Positions 51,388-60,044 are shown, counted from the stretch's first letter. The stretch is DNA of 64,000 bases from Xenophilus azovorans DSM 13620 (GCF_000745855.1 NZ_JQKD01000015.1:62001-126000); one strand, 5' to 3'. Program-made: numbers and translations. The notes: generated by a model from the letters alone, not told the origin.

Positions 51388-52415
51388 GCGACCTCTCCCT
51401 GACCACGATCGCGCCCAACGGCCATCGCGCTGGTGGCGTAGTTGAGCCCAGCGAGTTGAAAACCACGAACGTTCGCAAACATCGGCTCCTTGACCTCGTG
51501 GATGCGGTGCTTCGGGAAAGCGGCCTTCACAGCCTTCTTGAACAGAAACGCGCCTCCACCCACCAGAATGATGTTCTGGATGCTTTCCGGCGTCTCGATC
51601 CACTGGCGCATGGTCGAGACCGCCTGCTGCGCGACGCTCTCGGCCAATGGCAGGTGCTTCTTCATGTCATAGGGCTTCTGGAAAATGACCGGCGCTTTGC
51701 CTGTGCGTAGAGCCAGGTCGATCGCGTCGTAGTCGCGGTACGGCGTGCCGACGTCCTTCGAGATCTCGGCCGCGAGCAGCCGCAGCACATCGGACATGCC
51801 GCGGTTGATCGAGCTCGACTGCTTCTGCACCAGGCGCATCCCGCGTGTGACCAGCCAGTCGAAGGTACGGGAGCCGGGGTCGACCACGAGGCTCTGCTCG
51901 TTGCCTATGGTCGCCATCTTCTCGTGCTCAGCCGCGTAGTGAACCAGCGCGCCCTGCGGTTGCGCGATGGCCAGCGCCTTGCCTACGGTCACCGTCTTGC
52001 CGCCGCCCACCGAATGGCTACCAGCCATCGCCTTCTCGAGCGCTGCCTTCTTGAGTGTGAATAGCGCCACCGGCAGACCGACGATCAGCAGGTCGATGTG
52101 CGGCACCTTCATGAAGCTCAGTGCACCGCGCAACAGCGCCATGTACTCGGGTGTGTCGGTGTAGTCGTCGTGCAGTTGCTTGGCGCGGAAGGTATCCGCG
52201 GCCAGGCTCACATCGGGCCCGACTTCGTAGAACAGCGGCCCCACCGGGATGCAGACGGTCTTGCGCCGCTCGCTGGCCGGCCAGTGGGTTGACTCGCCGC
52301 TTGAGGGGTAAGCCACGGATGGGAAGCTGCTGCAGCGAATCTCGGCGCCCGCGATGCCGGTGATGAATTTGGTGTTGCCGGACCCGACATCTACCGCTCG
52401 GACGATCATTTCCAT
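51384..52415 (-). CDS. PRTRC protein D: ParM/StbA-like actin-family ATPase
   Basis: This 343-aa actin-fold protein has phosphate-1 (RAVDVGSGNTKF, residues about 5-17), phosphate-2 (VVDPGSRTFDWLV, near 175) and the adenosine motif (NIILVGGGAFLFKKAV, near 292). ParM proteins form filaments that push plasmid or element copies apart. PRTRC D is the actin-like member found with PRTRC operons. The start follows AGGAG with 7-base spacing. A large nested palindrome lies 104 bases upstream and may be its centromere or operator. It leads the four-gene leftward operon. Confidence 0.85.
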   Translation of the reverse strand: MEMIVRAVDVGSGNTKFITGIAGAEIRCSSFPSVAYPSSGESTHWPASERRKTVCIPVGPLFYEVGPDVSLAADTFRAKQLHDDYTDTPEYMALLRGALSFMKVPHIDLLIVGLPVALFTLKKAALEKAMAGSHSVGGGKTVTVGKALAIAQPQGALVHYAAEHEKMATIGNEQSLVVDPGSRTFDWLVTRGMRLVQKQSSSINRGMSDVLRLLAAEISKDVGTPYRDYDAIDLALRTGKAPVIFQKPYDMKKHLPLAESVAQQAVSTMRQWIETPESIQNIILVGGGAFLFKKAVKAAFPKHRIHEVKEPMFANVRGFQLAGLNYATSAMAVGRDRGQGEVA

Positions 52416-53616
52416 TGGGATGCTCCTGTCGAAGAGAAATGACGGTCAGCATCGGCAAGCCGACACGACCGCGCCACCCGCAATCCGCACCGAATCGGCG
52501 CCATTTCGGCATCGGCCATCAATGGAGGACCACTGGAGATGCTGTCCAGTGGCATTCCATTGACAGCCGCCAACGGCCACTTCGGATGCGCATTGCCTGG
52601 GTGTCACCAGACTCACGCTGGAGTGGTCCGCGTCAACCCCGCTGGTGTGCGACAAGGTTTCGCGGCGTGCGACCCGGATCCGAGGTTCGAGCACCCCGTC
52701 CGGGACCAGAGGCAGAGCTTTTCCCTGTCAAGACCGCGTGCAGCCTCGCTCGGCGACCATGCGGGACACTAAATCGCCCCTATCACGCCATCCCGTGCCG
52801 GCAAGCGCCACCGGCACCCCCCGTTTCATGCCGTCGCATTGCCATACCCTGGTTGACCTGCAAGCCCCTCTCGTCATCCACTACTGACTCCCGAGGGCCG
52901 TCCTTGGCCCGCTCCGTCGCGGAGCAAAAGGCGTCGCAGTCGTTACCTGCCCTTGCAGCCCCGGCCCTGAGCCGGGGTGGCTGTCGCCCCCCGAGGCGAC
53001 CGCCCCGAGGTTCTCTTTCGTAGTGCATGTGCCTTCGACCTTCGCCAGCCCTGTCGCTGGGCGCTCTCTGAAGCGCGTCAAAGCCGACGATTGACTGACG
53101 CGGCACCCGATGCCGGGTCCCGATCACGCCATCACCTGAGCACGCGTGTTCCACGCCGCCAGCGGTTGTGCTTGCCCTCATGGGCTCCACGCTGGTCCCC
53201 GCTCAAATGCTCGACACCGCCCTGGACTTTCGGTCAGGGGCGGACCCATGCGCGCAGATGGCGCTGCGAATTCCAGGATTGATCCACCAGTAGGCGCGAG
53301 ACCCGATCTCGGCGCCGACGCAGCTGCCCGCCCTTGAGGCGGTGGCGCGTCAACAGCCTCCGTGGTTGCAGAAATGCACGGACGGAGCCGGATCACACGT
53401 TTTCATTTTTAAGACCGACCGAGTTGGCCCCCTGCACACGCATGTGGCTGGCGCAACCCCTGGGTCGGCGGCACGCGCTGTGGTCGCGCGCGCTGCCGCG
53501 AATGCCTGACCACCCGCCCCAGCGGATGACGGAATCCATCGCCGGGGCCGGCCTTCCCGGATTCCTGCCGGTGCGCCGTTCGGGCGGCGCACCGTTCGCT
53601 TCACTTGGAGAACATG
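52416..53616. other. 1.2-kb region without a convincing gene
   Basis: Open frames here exist on both strands but show no family features, ribosome sites or consistent codon bias. The region contains the nested palindrome at 52519-52563, a small hairpin CTCCG-tcg-CGGAG near 52911, and many short GC-rich repeats. It could hold the centromere, an origin of transfer or an untranslated RNA, with the promoter of the ParM-like operon at its left edge and that of the recombinase at its right. Confidence 0.5.
52519..52563. repeat. Large nested palindrome upstream of the ParM-like gene
   Basis: Outer arms TCAATGGA (52519-52526) and TCCATTGA (52556-52563) and inner arms CCACTGGA (52530-52537) and TCCAGTGG (52545-52552) are each perfect 8-bp pairs. 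They are symmetric around base 52541, with a 3-base internal loop per side and a 7-base end loop. Such a dyad suits a partition site, an operator or a transfer-origin hairpin. Confidence 0.8.
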
Positions 53617-54747
53617 ATGACGACGACACCTTCACGCCGGCCCGCCGATCCCGTGAGCCCGGGGCGCATCCGCGGCATGGATCAACCGCGCCCCCAGGCC
53701 TGGGCAACCAAATCGCCCCAGGAAATCCTCGCCCGCCTACGGCCCGGCCATGCCGATCCGATACGTGTGCTGGAGACCCTGATCAGCCTGTTCAACACCC
53801 GGCACACGGCACGCGAGAAAACCGTCTCGCACAAGACCCGCGCCGAGCGCGCCCGCTTCCTGCGGCGCTTCTTCCTGGACCTCAAGCTCAAGGCAGGGTT
53901 TCACACCGTGCCGGACCCGCGCAACCTGGGGCAGAAGCACCTGCACGCCATGGTGCAGGTGTGGAAGCGCGAACTGCTGGCGCCTGCCACGATCCAGACC
54001 TACATGAGCTTCCTGCGCGGGCTCGCGTCCTGGATGAACAAGCCTGGTCTCGTGCTCCCGCCTGCGCGCTACGGCCTGAGTCTGGAGGAATACCAGCGGC
54101 ACGAGTACGCCCAACACGACAAGAGCTGGAGCGCGCATGGGATCGACGTGGAAACCGTCCTCGCCCAGGTGACGCAATACGACGCGCGGATCGCAGCGTC
54201 GATGCGTCTGGGGGATGTTTTGGCGCTACGGCGCAAGGAATCGGTGATGTTCCGTCCGTTCGAGCACGTGGTGCCCTTCGAGCAAACCGGCCTGCCGGCC
54301 GAGCAGCGCAAAGCGGATGAGTATGTGTGGACCAAGGGCAAGGGTGGCCGTGTGCGCTGGGTCGCGTTGGCAACTGAACAGCAGCGCGCGGCGGTGGCGC
54401 TGGCACGCTCGCTGGTCACGAGCCGCGACGCGCATATGGGCGATCCGGCGCTGAGCCTGAAGCGCAACCTGCGCCGGCTCGACTATGCCCTGGAGAAGTT
54501 CGGTATCACCAAGCGGCTAGCGGGCACCACGGGCCACGGGTTGCGCCACGGCAATTTCAATGATCTCTATGAGAACGTGACGGGCGTGCCTTCGCCCGTG
54601 CGAGGCGGCGGTCCAGTGGCACCCGAGCTAGATCGGGCAGCGCGGCTGGCCGTGGCCGAGCGAGCCGGACATTCGAGGATGAGAGCCTCGACCGCCTACA
54701 TCGGAGCCATGCTCCCGCGACCAGCGATCAGCAACCGCAGCACATGA
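53617..54747 (+). CDS. Integrase-domain recombinase (second tyrosine recombinase-like protein)
   Basis: This 376-aa protein resembles the integrase-domain family found on integrative elements and plasmids. An N-terminal SAM-like region (VSHKTRAERARFLRRFFLDL, then APATIQTYMSFLRGLASWM) precedes a catalytic fold. It has Arg in ALRRKES, Lys in KGKGGRVRWV, His and Arg in HGLRHGNFND, His in AGHSRM and a candidate Tyr in STAYIG. ATG 53617 is preferred for spacing to GGAG; ATG 53614 is possible. It differs strongly from the first integrase and may act in excision, dimer resolution or another step. Confidence 0.78.
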   Translation: MTTTPSRRPADPVSPGRIRGMDQPRPQAWATKSPQEILARLRPGHADPIRVLETLISLFNTRHTAREKTVSHKTRAERARFLRRFFLDLKLKAGFHTVPDPRNLGQKHLHAMVQVWKRELLAPATIQTYMSFLRGLASWMNKPGLVLPPARYGLSLEEYQRHEYAQHDKSWSAHGIDVETVLAQVTQYDARIAASMRLGDVLALRRKESVMFRPFEHVVPFEQTGLPAEQRKADEYVWTKGKGGRVRWVALATEQQRAAVALARSLVTSRDAHMGDPALSLKRNLRRLDYALEKFGITKRLAGTTGHGLRHGNFNDLYENVTGVPSPVRGGGPVAPELDRAARLAVAERAGHSRMRASTAYIGAMLPRPAISNRST

Positions 54748-54788
54748 GCGTTGCCGATGCTGGTGCGCGACGAAGCCAAGATGCCCGA

Positions 54789-55148
54789 TCAGGCAGCCCG
54801 CAGTTCGTCAGCAGTCTTGCCGCTGGCCAGCGCCTCGGTGAACCACTTGGGCTTGGGGCCGAAGCCTGACCACGAATTGCCGGCGCCATCCTTGAACTTG
54901 ATACGCCCGGCTCCGCGCTTCGTCTTCCCTGCCGTCTCGGCGACCGTATCTGCCTTGACTGCCTTTGTTCCCGTGCGAGCGCCAGAGCCGAGGCCTAAGT
55001 CCGACGCCGTGATGCCATAGTAGGCAACGGCATCCTTCATGCGGGCAATGACGCCAGCCTTCTCGGATTCACGAATCTCGTTCGCCTGCTGTTGCAGCTT
55101 TGCGATCTCCGCGTCGATTTCCTTGAGCGTCAGTTTGTTGCGGGCCAT
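54789..55148 (-). CDS. H-NS family nucleoid protein
   Basis: This 119-aa protein has an N-terminal coiled coil (LTLKEIDAEIAKLQQQANEI, residues about 5-50) and the C-terminal H-NS DNA-binding domain. The latter reads KFKDGAGNSWSGFGPKPKWF, near the AT-minor-groove loop where the usual RGR is replaced by FGPKP. Elements often carry an H-NS copy to silence themselves and limit fitness cost. ATG 55148 matches the common MARNKL start, although the ribosome site is weak. It lies 121 bases downstream of the PRTRC operon. Confidence 0.88.
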   Translation of the reverse strand: MARNKLTLKEIDAEIAKLQQQANEIRESEKAGVIARMKDAVAYYGITASDLGLGSGARTGTKAVKADTVAETAGKTKRGAGRIKFKDGAGNSWSGFGPKPKWFTEALASGKTADELRAA

Positions 55149-55269
55149 GAAAGTCGTAGATGCGTGTGGAATTGGAAAGAACCCCATGATCGGCAAGGAC
55201 CGGCCGCCCATGCCGCAGCGCGAGTCTATAGCACGCCGTGGAATGCACCCACTCCCCTTCGCAGTGTGC

Positions 55270-55488
55270 TCAGGTCGCCACGGACACCTCGAACTCCTCA
55301 TCGGGATAGATGGCCGCACCACGGGGACCAACCCCACCCGCTTCCACTTCGTCCTCGGACAAGCCGTAGCGCGAGAGTGCCGCGCACCGCGCCATTGCCT
55401 CGGTGGACTCGGCCACCTGCCCAATGTGGATGGCTCTACCTTTGCGCATCACGCGCACATTCCATTGCTTGATGCCCATTCGCTTCAT
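55270..55488 (-). CDS. Small PRTRC-associated hypothetical protein (72 aa)
   Basis: This was not recognised. The 72-aa protein has a beta-rich start (WNVRVMRKGRAIHIGQVAES), a helix (TEAMARCAALSRYGLS) and a Gly-Pro loop before a final strand (DEEFEVSVA). It overlaps the stop of the ThiF gene as ATGA, so it is part of the PRTRC operon and its last gene. A role with the E1-like protein is only a guess from coupling. Confidence 0.65.
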   Translation of the reverse strand: MKRMGIKQWNVRVMRKGRAIHIGQVAESTEAMARCAALSRYGLSEDEVEAGGVGPRGAAIYPDEEFEVSVAT

Positions 55489-56381
55489 GCCTCGTCGAGG
55501 GTTTCGGACTCCTGCGCTTCGGATTCCTTCTCCTGATGCCGAAAGCCGAACCGCGCCCAGGTGCGCGGATCGACCTCGATGGGACCGCTGCGCTTGGACT
55601 CCAGATTGACCACGACACCATGCGCGGACAACCGCCCTTTCGAGAACAGCTCATAGAGAAGCTGCGCGGCAAAACGCACCGCCACGTCGTTGACGAACAG
55701 TCCCTGCGAGGCCAGTGACATGCGCACCGAGCAGGACGGCAGGTTGTCCTCGGGGATGGCGTTGTCGAGCAGCTCTGGGAACAGTTCGGTCACGCATGGC
55801 AGGCGTGGCCCTGCCGAACCCGGTTCCGAAGCCGAATCACCTTCGGGCTCGCCCAGCACCACCTGCGCCGTGGCCTCGGTGTTACCGAGGTCCAGCCAGT
55901 ACCAATAGCGGCTGCTATCGCGCCACGCGATGCGATGGAGCATGCCCCGCGCCGAGCGGCTGTCCACGCAACTGATCAGCAGGTCCGCGCCCGCCGAGTA
56001 GCGTTGGCCGTTCACATGGTCCTCGTAGCGGGTCGGATAGGCTGCCCAGTCCAAGCCGTAGAACTGGTTCAGGCGGTGGATGGTCACCAGGGCCTTGTGC
56101 CGGCCGATGTCGACCGCGCTGTACAACTGCCGCCCGACATTGGCCTCGTTCACGCGGTCCGCGTCGAAGGCGGTGACGTGCAGCCCATAGGGATGGCCGA
56201 GCGCGCGCATCGCAATGTCCAGGCGGGCGAGACAGGCCGCCATCTGTGCGCCATTGCCGCCCACGCCGACCAGATGCACCGCCACGCGGCGCTCCAGCAG
56301 TTTGGGATGAATCAGGTGTTCCACCAGCGCCTCCAGTTCCAATGTGTTCTGCGACCAGTCTCTCGCGAAGCGCTGGGGCAT
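55485..56381 (-). CDS. PRTRC system ThiF family protein (E1-like activating enzyme)
   Basis: This 298-aa E1/ThiF-fold enzyme should adenylate the C-terminus of a ubiquitin-like protein. It has the nucleotide loop GVGGNG (residues 39-44), Asp in AFDADRVNEANVGRQ (about 73-85, including the Arg that contacts ATP) and a Lys at 97. Cys138, Cys196 and Cys217 are candidates for thioester formation. I place the start at ATG 56381, whose A is shared with the stop of protein A (TGATG), rather than the longer ATG at 56414. It is next to JAMM, E2-like and ubiquitin-like genes. Confidence 0.9.
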   Translation of the reverse strand: MPQRFARDWSQNTLELEALVEHLIHPKLLERRVAVHLVGVGGNGAQMAACLARLDIAMRALGHPYGLHVTAFDADRVNEANVGRQLYSAVDIGRHKALVTIHRLNQFYGLDWAAYPTRYEDHVNGQRYSAGADLLISCVDSRSARGMLHRIAWRDSSRYWYWLDLGNTEATAQVVLGEPEGDSASEPGSAGPRLPCVTELFPELLDNAIPEDNLPSCSVRMSLASQGLFVNDVAVRFAAQLLYELFSKGRLSAHGVVVNLESKRSGPIEVDPRTWARFGFRHQEKESEAQESETLDEA

Positions 56382-57082
56382 CAACCGCGCTGCCAGCGGC
56401 GCATCACGCGCCACATCCAGCCGTCGCGCATGGCACTGGGTCCCTCATCTTCCGACCTGAGCGCATGTGCCTGCGTCGCTTGCCAGGGGTGGCGCTCCAA
56501 CGGTTTGTAGAGGCCGTTGATCACCAGCCGGAAGCACGCCATCGGCACGCGCTGGTCCAGCAGCCCGAACACCCCGGCGACCTTGATGCCTTGGTCGTCC
56601 CGGTCGTCGTCGGCCGACCAGAAAGCAGGCCCATGTCCGTGCGTGTGCAGGTCCACCGCCACCGTCTCGTCGCCGGCCATCGGGGGTCGGCGGTAGTCGA
56701 TGTGGATGGGCGAGGCGCGCTCGGCCTCGCAGATCGCCAGGCGCAGCCGCCCGGTGCTGCGTGCATAGATCAGCACCCCGGCGACTTCATCGGGCAGGTG
56801 CGCCCGCCCATAGGCTACGAAGTCCTCGATCATGCGGATGGGCAGTGGCCCGAAGCTGAACCGTAGGCGTTCTTGCACCTCCCCGTAGGGCAGGCGCATC
56901 GTGGGCGGCTCCGGTCCCAGGGCGGTGATGCTGTCGAGCCAGTCGAGCCGGGTCTGCACGAACCAGCCGTTGCGGGCCACGACGATGCGCTGGCCGTTGG
57001 GCATGTCGGACAGCGCGCCGAAGCGCGGCGCGGCCACTACTGGGCAGGTTGCGAGCAGGGCTTGGTCCCTCGGGTCCATCAT
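56381..57082 (-). CDS. PRTRC protein A: JAMM/JAB-type metallopeptidase
   Basis: This 233-aa protein carries a perfect JAMM zinc motif. Glu99 (LPDEVAGVLIY) is the likely general base, and His146, His148, Ser156 and Asp159 fit H-x-H-x7-S-x2-D (HTHGHGPAFWSADD). Enzymes with this motif cut after ubiquitin-like C-termini. The N-terminal 95 residues are a separate region with strands (QRIVVARNGWFVQTRLDWLD). It overlaps protein B (ATGA) and is coupled to ThiF. A deconjugating or precursor-processing role for protein C is inferred. Confidence 0.88.
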   Translation of the reverse strand: MMDPRDQALLATCPVVAAPRFGALSDMPNGQRIVVARNGWFVQTRLDWLDSITALGPEPPTMRLPYGEVQERLRFSFGPLPIRMIEDFVAYGRAHLPDEVAGVLIYARSTGRLRLAICEAERASPIHIDYRRPPMAGDETVAVDLHTHGHGPAFWSADDDRDDQGIKVAGVFGLLDQRVPMACFRLVINGLYKPLERHPWQATQAHALRSEDEGPSAMRDGWMWRVMRRWQRG

Positions 57083-57819
57083 GCGTCCTCCGGCTCACCG
57101 AGCAGGTGGCCCAGCGTGGTCTTGCCATCGACCAGCACCCGCTCGGGGAAGCGTGCGAAGCGCTGGTCCAGCATGTCGCGCCAGAAGGCGTAGGAGCCGC
57201 CCCGGTAGCGAAGCAGCTTGCCCGCCACGTTGGGATGCGTGAAATAGGAGCGCAGGAAGGCGTCGTTCCAGGCACCGATCTTCTCCACCGTGGTGCCTTC
57301 GGGCACCGGCACGTTGCCTTGGCAGATGTGGCCGTGGGCATCAACGTTGAAAAACGGGGCCTGGAACAGAGGCGTCTTCGGTGTCGGGCGGCGGCTGCCC
57401 TTGACCGCCCACACCCGCCATGCGCGGCTGGAGGCCGCGAAAACGAGTCCGGGCAAGGGCACGGCGTCGCCGCGCTCCGTGCCACCGAAGGACTCGGCAT
57501 GGTCGTCGCCTACGCGGAAGGCGATGTGGCGCCGTGCAGGGGGCACCCACCAGAGCAGCACATCGCCATGCAAGTACAGCACCGTCTCGGGCAGGAAGCC
57601 GCCGTGGGCGGCGCGCTGGAGCAAGGCCGAGGCCAGTTCGCGCGCCGCCTGAGCAGTCATGGCGCGGCCCGCGCCGATCACGGGTGCGCCGTCCACGGTC
57701 ATGACCTCATGCACGGTGGCGAGCGCCCCGCCCGAGCGTCCGTGGTACAGCAGCACAGCCTGGTCCAGCGTCAGCACGTTGTCCGTGGGCGTCTGAATGG
57801 AGAATTCCGCTTCGTTCAT
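57079..57819 (-). CDS. PRTRC protein B: E2-like conjugating-fold protein
   Basis: This 246-aa protein has a single cysteine, Cys166, in HGHICQGNV after FFNVDAHG. This matches the E2-like active-site Cys loop described for prokaryotic ubiquitin-like systems. Upstream strands include LYLHGDVLLWWVPP and RHIAFRV; downstream helices include AWNDAFLRSYFTHPN. Use of its only Cys for thioester transfer from the ThiF protein is inferred. It lies between F and A in the operon, overlapping A by 4 bases. Confidence 0.85.
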   Translation of the reverse strand: MNEAEFSIQTPTDNVLTLDQAVLLYHGRSGGALATVHEVMTVDGAPVIGAGRAMTAQAARELASALLQRAAHGGFLPETVLYLHGDVLLWWVPPARRHIAFRVGDDHAESFGGTERGDAVPLPGLVFAASSRAWRVWAVKGSRRPTPKTPLFQAPFFNVDAHGHICQGNVPVPEGTTVEKIGAWNDAFLRSYFTHPNVAGKLLRYRGGSYAFWRDMLDQRFARFPERVLVDGKTTLGHLLGEPEDA

Positions 57820-57838
57820 CTTTGATGACCTCCTGCGA

Positions 57839-58900
57839 TCAGTCTCCAGCGGACAGCCCGTGGATCAAGCGGTCGATCAGGCCGATGGCCTCGAAGCGCT
57901 GGCCCATGTGGTGGAACCACACGCCGAGCGCGCCGGGATCGTTGAGCGGGATCATCACTTCGCCCATGCGGTCGCAGAACTCGGCCTGATGTGCCATCTG
58001 CAGCAGGTCGTCGTAGATGCGTGTGGTGACATCACCCTCGCCCCAGGACAGCACCGCGCCGAACCCGATGTACTCGCCCTCGATGTCGGGCTTGAAGTCG
58101 TCGGTGAGCGTCAGCTGGGACAACGCCAACGCATCGACGGCGATCTGGCGCAGATGCCGGTCGGCGAGCGTCTTGACAGCTTGGCGCAGGCTGCAAGGTC
58201 GCCATGCCGGAGCGCCCTTGCGCCGGCGCTCGCCCTTCCCGGGGCGGTGCAACCAGCGCCGGGCCCACTCGGGGTAGGCCTCGTCCAGCATGCGGCGGGT
58301 GACCATTTCTTCGCGCATGCCTTCGCGGTCGGCCGCGTCGCCGTCCTCGCACATCATGTCCAGCGCCGCTTCCTCATCCATTTCTCCCTGCCAGTACACA
58401 TAGGACGCCACGTCGTCGGCAATGTCCGGGGTGAACAGCGGGTACACGTAGCGGCTCTGCTCGCGCAGCACCTGCAGGACGGTGGAACCCAGGTTCGGCA
58501 TGGCGGCGTTAAGCGCCTCCAGGCGCTGGCCCACCGCCCACTCGGCCTCCCGGTACTCGCACCAGTACACGTCGAGTTGGGCGTACGGCGTCTGCCGCCC
58601 GTCGCGCATGGCCGGGTAGTTGCCGTGCTCGTCGAGCACGCTGACCGCGAAGCGCGGCTCCAGGCAGTGGAGCGGCCCGACCTGCCGCTTGATCCAGGCG
58701 TCGATGGCGCGCTGGCAGGCCTTCAGCGGGTCGGCTTCGTTGTCGGGCAGGTCGTGCTCGCGGACCACCCCAGCTTCGACCAGGAAGCGGCACAGGGCCG
58801 CGTTGGCACCGGATTGGGAACTCGATGCGACCGTCAGCAGCACGCCCGCGCCCAGGCTGGGCAGCGCGAGGACCGGCATGCAGGCTGGCGCGAACCTCAT
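57839..58900 (-). CDS. PRTRC protein F
   Basis: This 353-aa protein matches the PRTRC F pattern by position and composition; its function is not known. It begins with a short hydrophobic part (MPVLALPSLGAGVLLTVAS) that may be a strand rather than a membrane helix. It continues with Trp/Tyr-rich strands (VYWCEYREAEWAVGQRLEAL), an acidic helix (EMDEEAALDMMCEDGDAADR) and a basic patch (GKGERRRKGAPAWRPC). No catalytic motif is recognised. It overlaps protein C by 4 bases and precedes protein B by 19. Confidence 0.8.
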   Translation of the reverse strand: MRFAPACMPVLALPSLGAGVLLTVASSSQSGANAALCRFLVEAGVVREHDLPDNEADPLKACQRAIDAWIKRQVGPLHCLEPRFAVSVLDEHGNYPAMRDGRQTPYAQLDVYWCEYREAEWAVGQRLEALNAAMPNLGSTVLQVLREQSRYVYPLFTPDIADDVASYVYWQGEMDEEAALDMMCEDGDAADREGMREEMVTRRMLDEAYPEWARRWLHRPGKGERRRKGAPAWRPCSLRQAVKTLADRHLRQIAVDALALSQLTLTDDFKPDIEGEYIGFGAVLSWGEGDVTTRIYDDLLQMAHQAEFCDRMGEVMIPLNDPGALGVWFHHMGQRFEAIGLIDRLIHGLSAGD

Positions 58901-59349
58901 GGCAGCGGGGCGAGCATGTCGCTGGTGGCGTGGGTCCGTTGGGCGGCGGCATCATGGCGGTGCTGCTCCAGCGTGCGGTGCGCGAAGCGGCTCCAGGCCG
59001 CCGAGCGGGCTTGCACGGCGCGCTGCGACAGGGCGCGGGAGAGCTTAGACGTGTCGCTGGAGCTGCCGGATTCGCTGGCCTGCACGCGCTCCAGCAGGGC
59101 CGCGAGGCGGGGACCGGCTTGAGCGTCTGGCGCCTCGATGCCTGCGCCCTTGGTGCCCACGGCCTTGCGGAACGTGAAATCCTGGCGTCCGTTGGCGACT
59201 TCACCGGCCTCGACTTCCGCGCTGACCAGTTCGGGGTATTGGGCGCTGTACAGATCGCGCACCTCGCGCGGCGACAGGCCGGGCACGTCCGGCAACAGGA
59301 TGCCGTTGTAGGTGAAGGTGCGCACGATGGGGGTGACCTCGATCGACAT
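58897..59349 (-). CDS. PRTRC protein C: ubiquitin-like protein with C-terminal extension
   Basis: This 150-aa protein has an N-terminal beta-grasp domain (residues about 8-68): IVRTFTYNGILLPD, the helix SPREVRDLYSAQYPEL, and GRQDFTFRKAVGTKG ending in Gly68. PRTRC C proteins and multi-ubiquitin domains have this form. An 82-aa tail follows (AGIEAPDAQAG, then helical Ser/Arg-rich segments), so the domain is not C-terminal as translated. The JAMM protein could cut after GTKG to expose Gly for activation by ThiF. ATG 59349 has a strong AAGGAGC site; the longer ATG 59382 form is less likely. Confidence 0.8.
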   Translation of the reverse strand: MSIEVTPIVRTFTYNGILLPDVPGLSPREVRDLYSAQYPELVSAEVEAGEVANGRQDFTFRKAVGTKGAGIEAPDAQAGPRLAALLERVQASESGSSSDTSKLSRALSQRAVQARSAAWSRFAHRTLEQHRHDAAAQRTHATSDMLAPLP

Positions 59350-59444
59350 GGCAAGAAGCTCCTTGGGGATGGTGGCCACCACGGCGGTGGTCTTGCGACC
59401 AGTCTCTCGCCGGGGGCGCGGACGTCAAGAGCGTCACGGGCCGG

Positions 59445-59945
59445 TCAGCCGAACAGGTCGTAGGACTCGCCGCCGCCACCGGCTTCTGCGCCTGCCATCG
59501 CGGGGGCCTGTGCATCCTGCGCATCGTCATCCGCTGCATCCTGTGCCTGGACCGCCGCGCTGGCCGTGCTCGCCGGGGCGGTGGCTTGCACTTGCTTCGC
59601 GGGGGCGGGCTTGGCCACCGCCCTAGCTGCGTTCGTGGTGGCATCGCTGGCCTTCTTCACCGAAGCCGCCTTCGCGGCCTCGATCACTTCCATCGTGGCT
59701 TCGGCCTGCTGCGCGAGGCTGGAGCGGACCTCGCGGTAGCCGCGCAGCGCGTCGATGAAGCCCGCATCGAACTCCTGCGGCGTGGCCGTCAGGCTCAGGG
59801 GCTGGGCCAGCGCGGGCTCGCCCGCGTCGGGCTTCGGCTTGGGGATCACGTTGACCGTCAGGCGGCCGGATTTCTCGTCGGCGCTCACGGTCATGGTGAG
59901 CGTGGCGCTGCAAGCCAGCGCGAACAGTTCTTCGAACATTGTCAT
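59445..59945 (-). CDS. PRTRC protein E
   Basis: This 166-aa protein has an N-terminal domain (residues 1-85) with strands ATLTMTVSADEKSGRLTVNV and the segment LSLTATPQEFDAGFIDALRG typical of PRTRC E. An Ala/Lys-rich region follows, then an acidic Ala-rich tail ending GGGGESYDLFG. The last residues resemble a short linear motif for partner binding. There is no known catalytic function. It lies between parB and protein C, with an AAGGAG ribosome site. Confidence 0.8.
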   Translation of the reverse strand: MTMFEELFALACSATLTMTVSADEKSGRLTVNVIPKPKPDAGEPALAQPLSLTATPQEFDAGFIDALRGYREVRSSLAQQAEATMEVIEAAKAASVKKASDATTNAARAVAKPAPAKQVQATAPASTASAAVQAQDAADDDAQDAQAPAMAGAEAGGGGESYDLFG

Positions 59946-60044
59946 GTCATGCTCCTTGGGGGAATGTGGGGACGTGGCCCCGTAGGGGGGCCGTCCAGAC
60001 CATGCTAGGACCGCCCCCCCTGCTGTCCAGGGGCCGCTTCGTGG

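Noticed and set aside
53334-54320. 328-codon plus-strand frame overlapping the second recombinase
   Set aside because: It is Arg/Pro-rich without motifs, whereas the frame starting at 53617 shows recombinase residues and a ribosome site.
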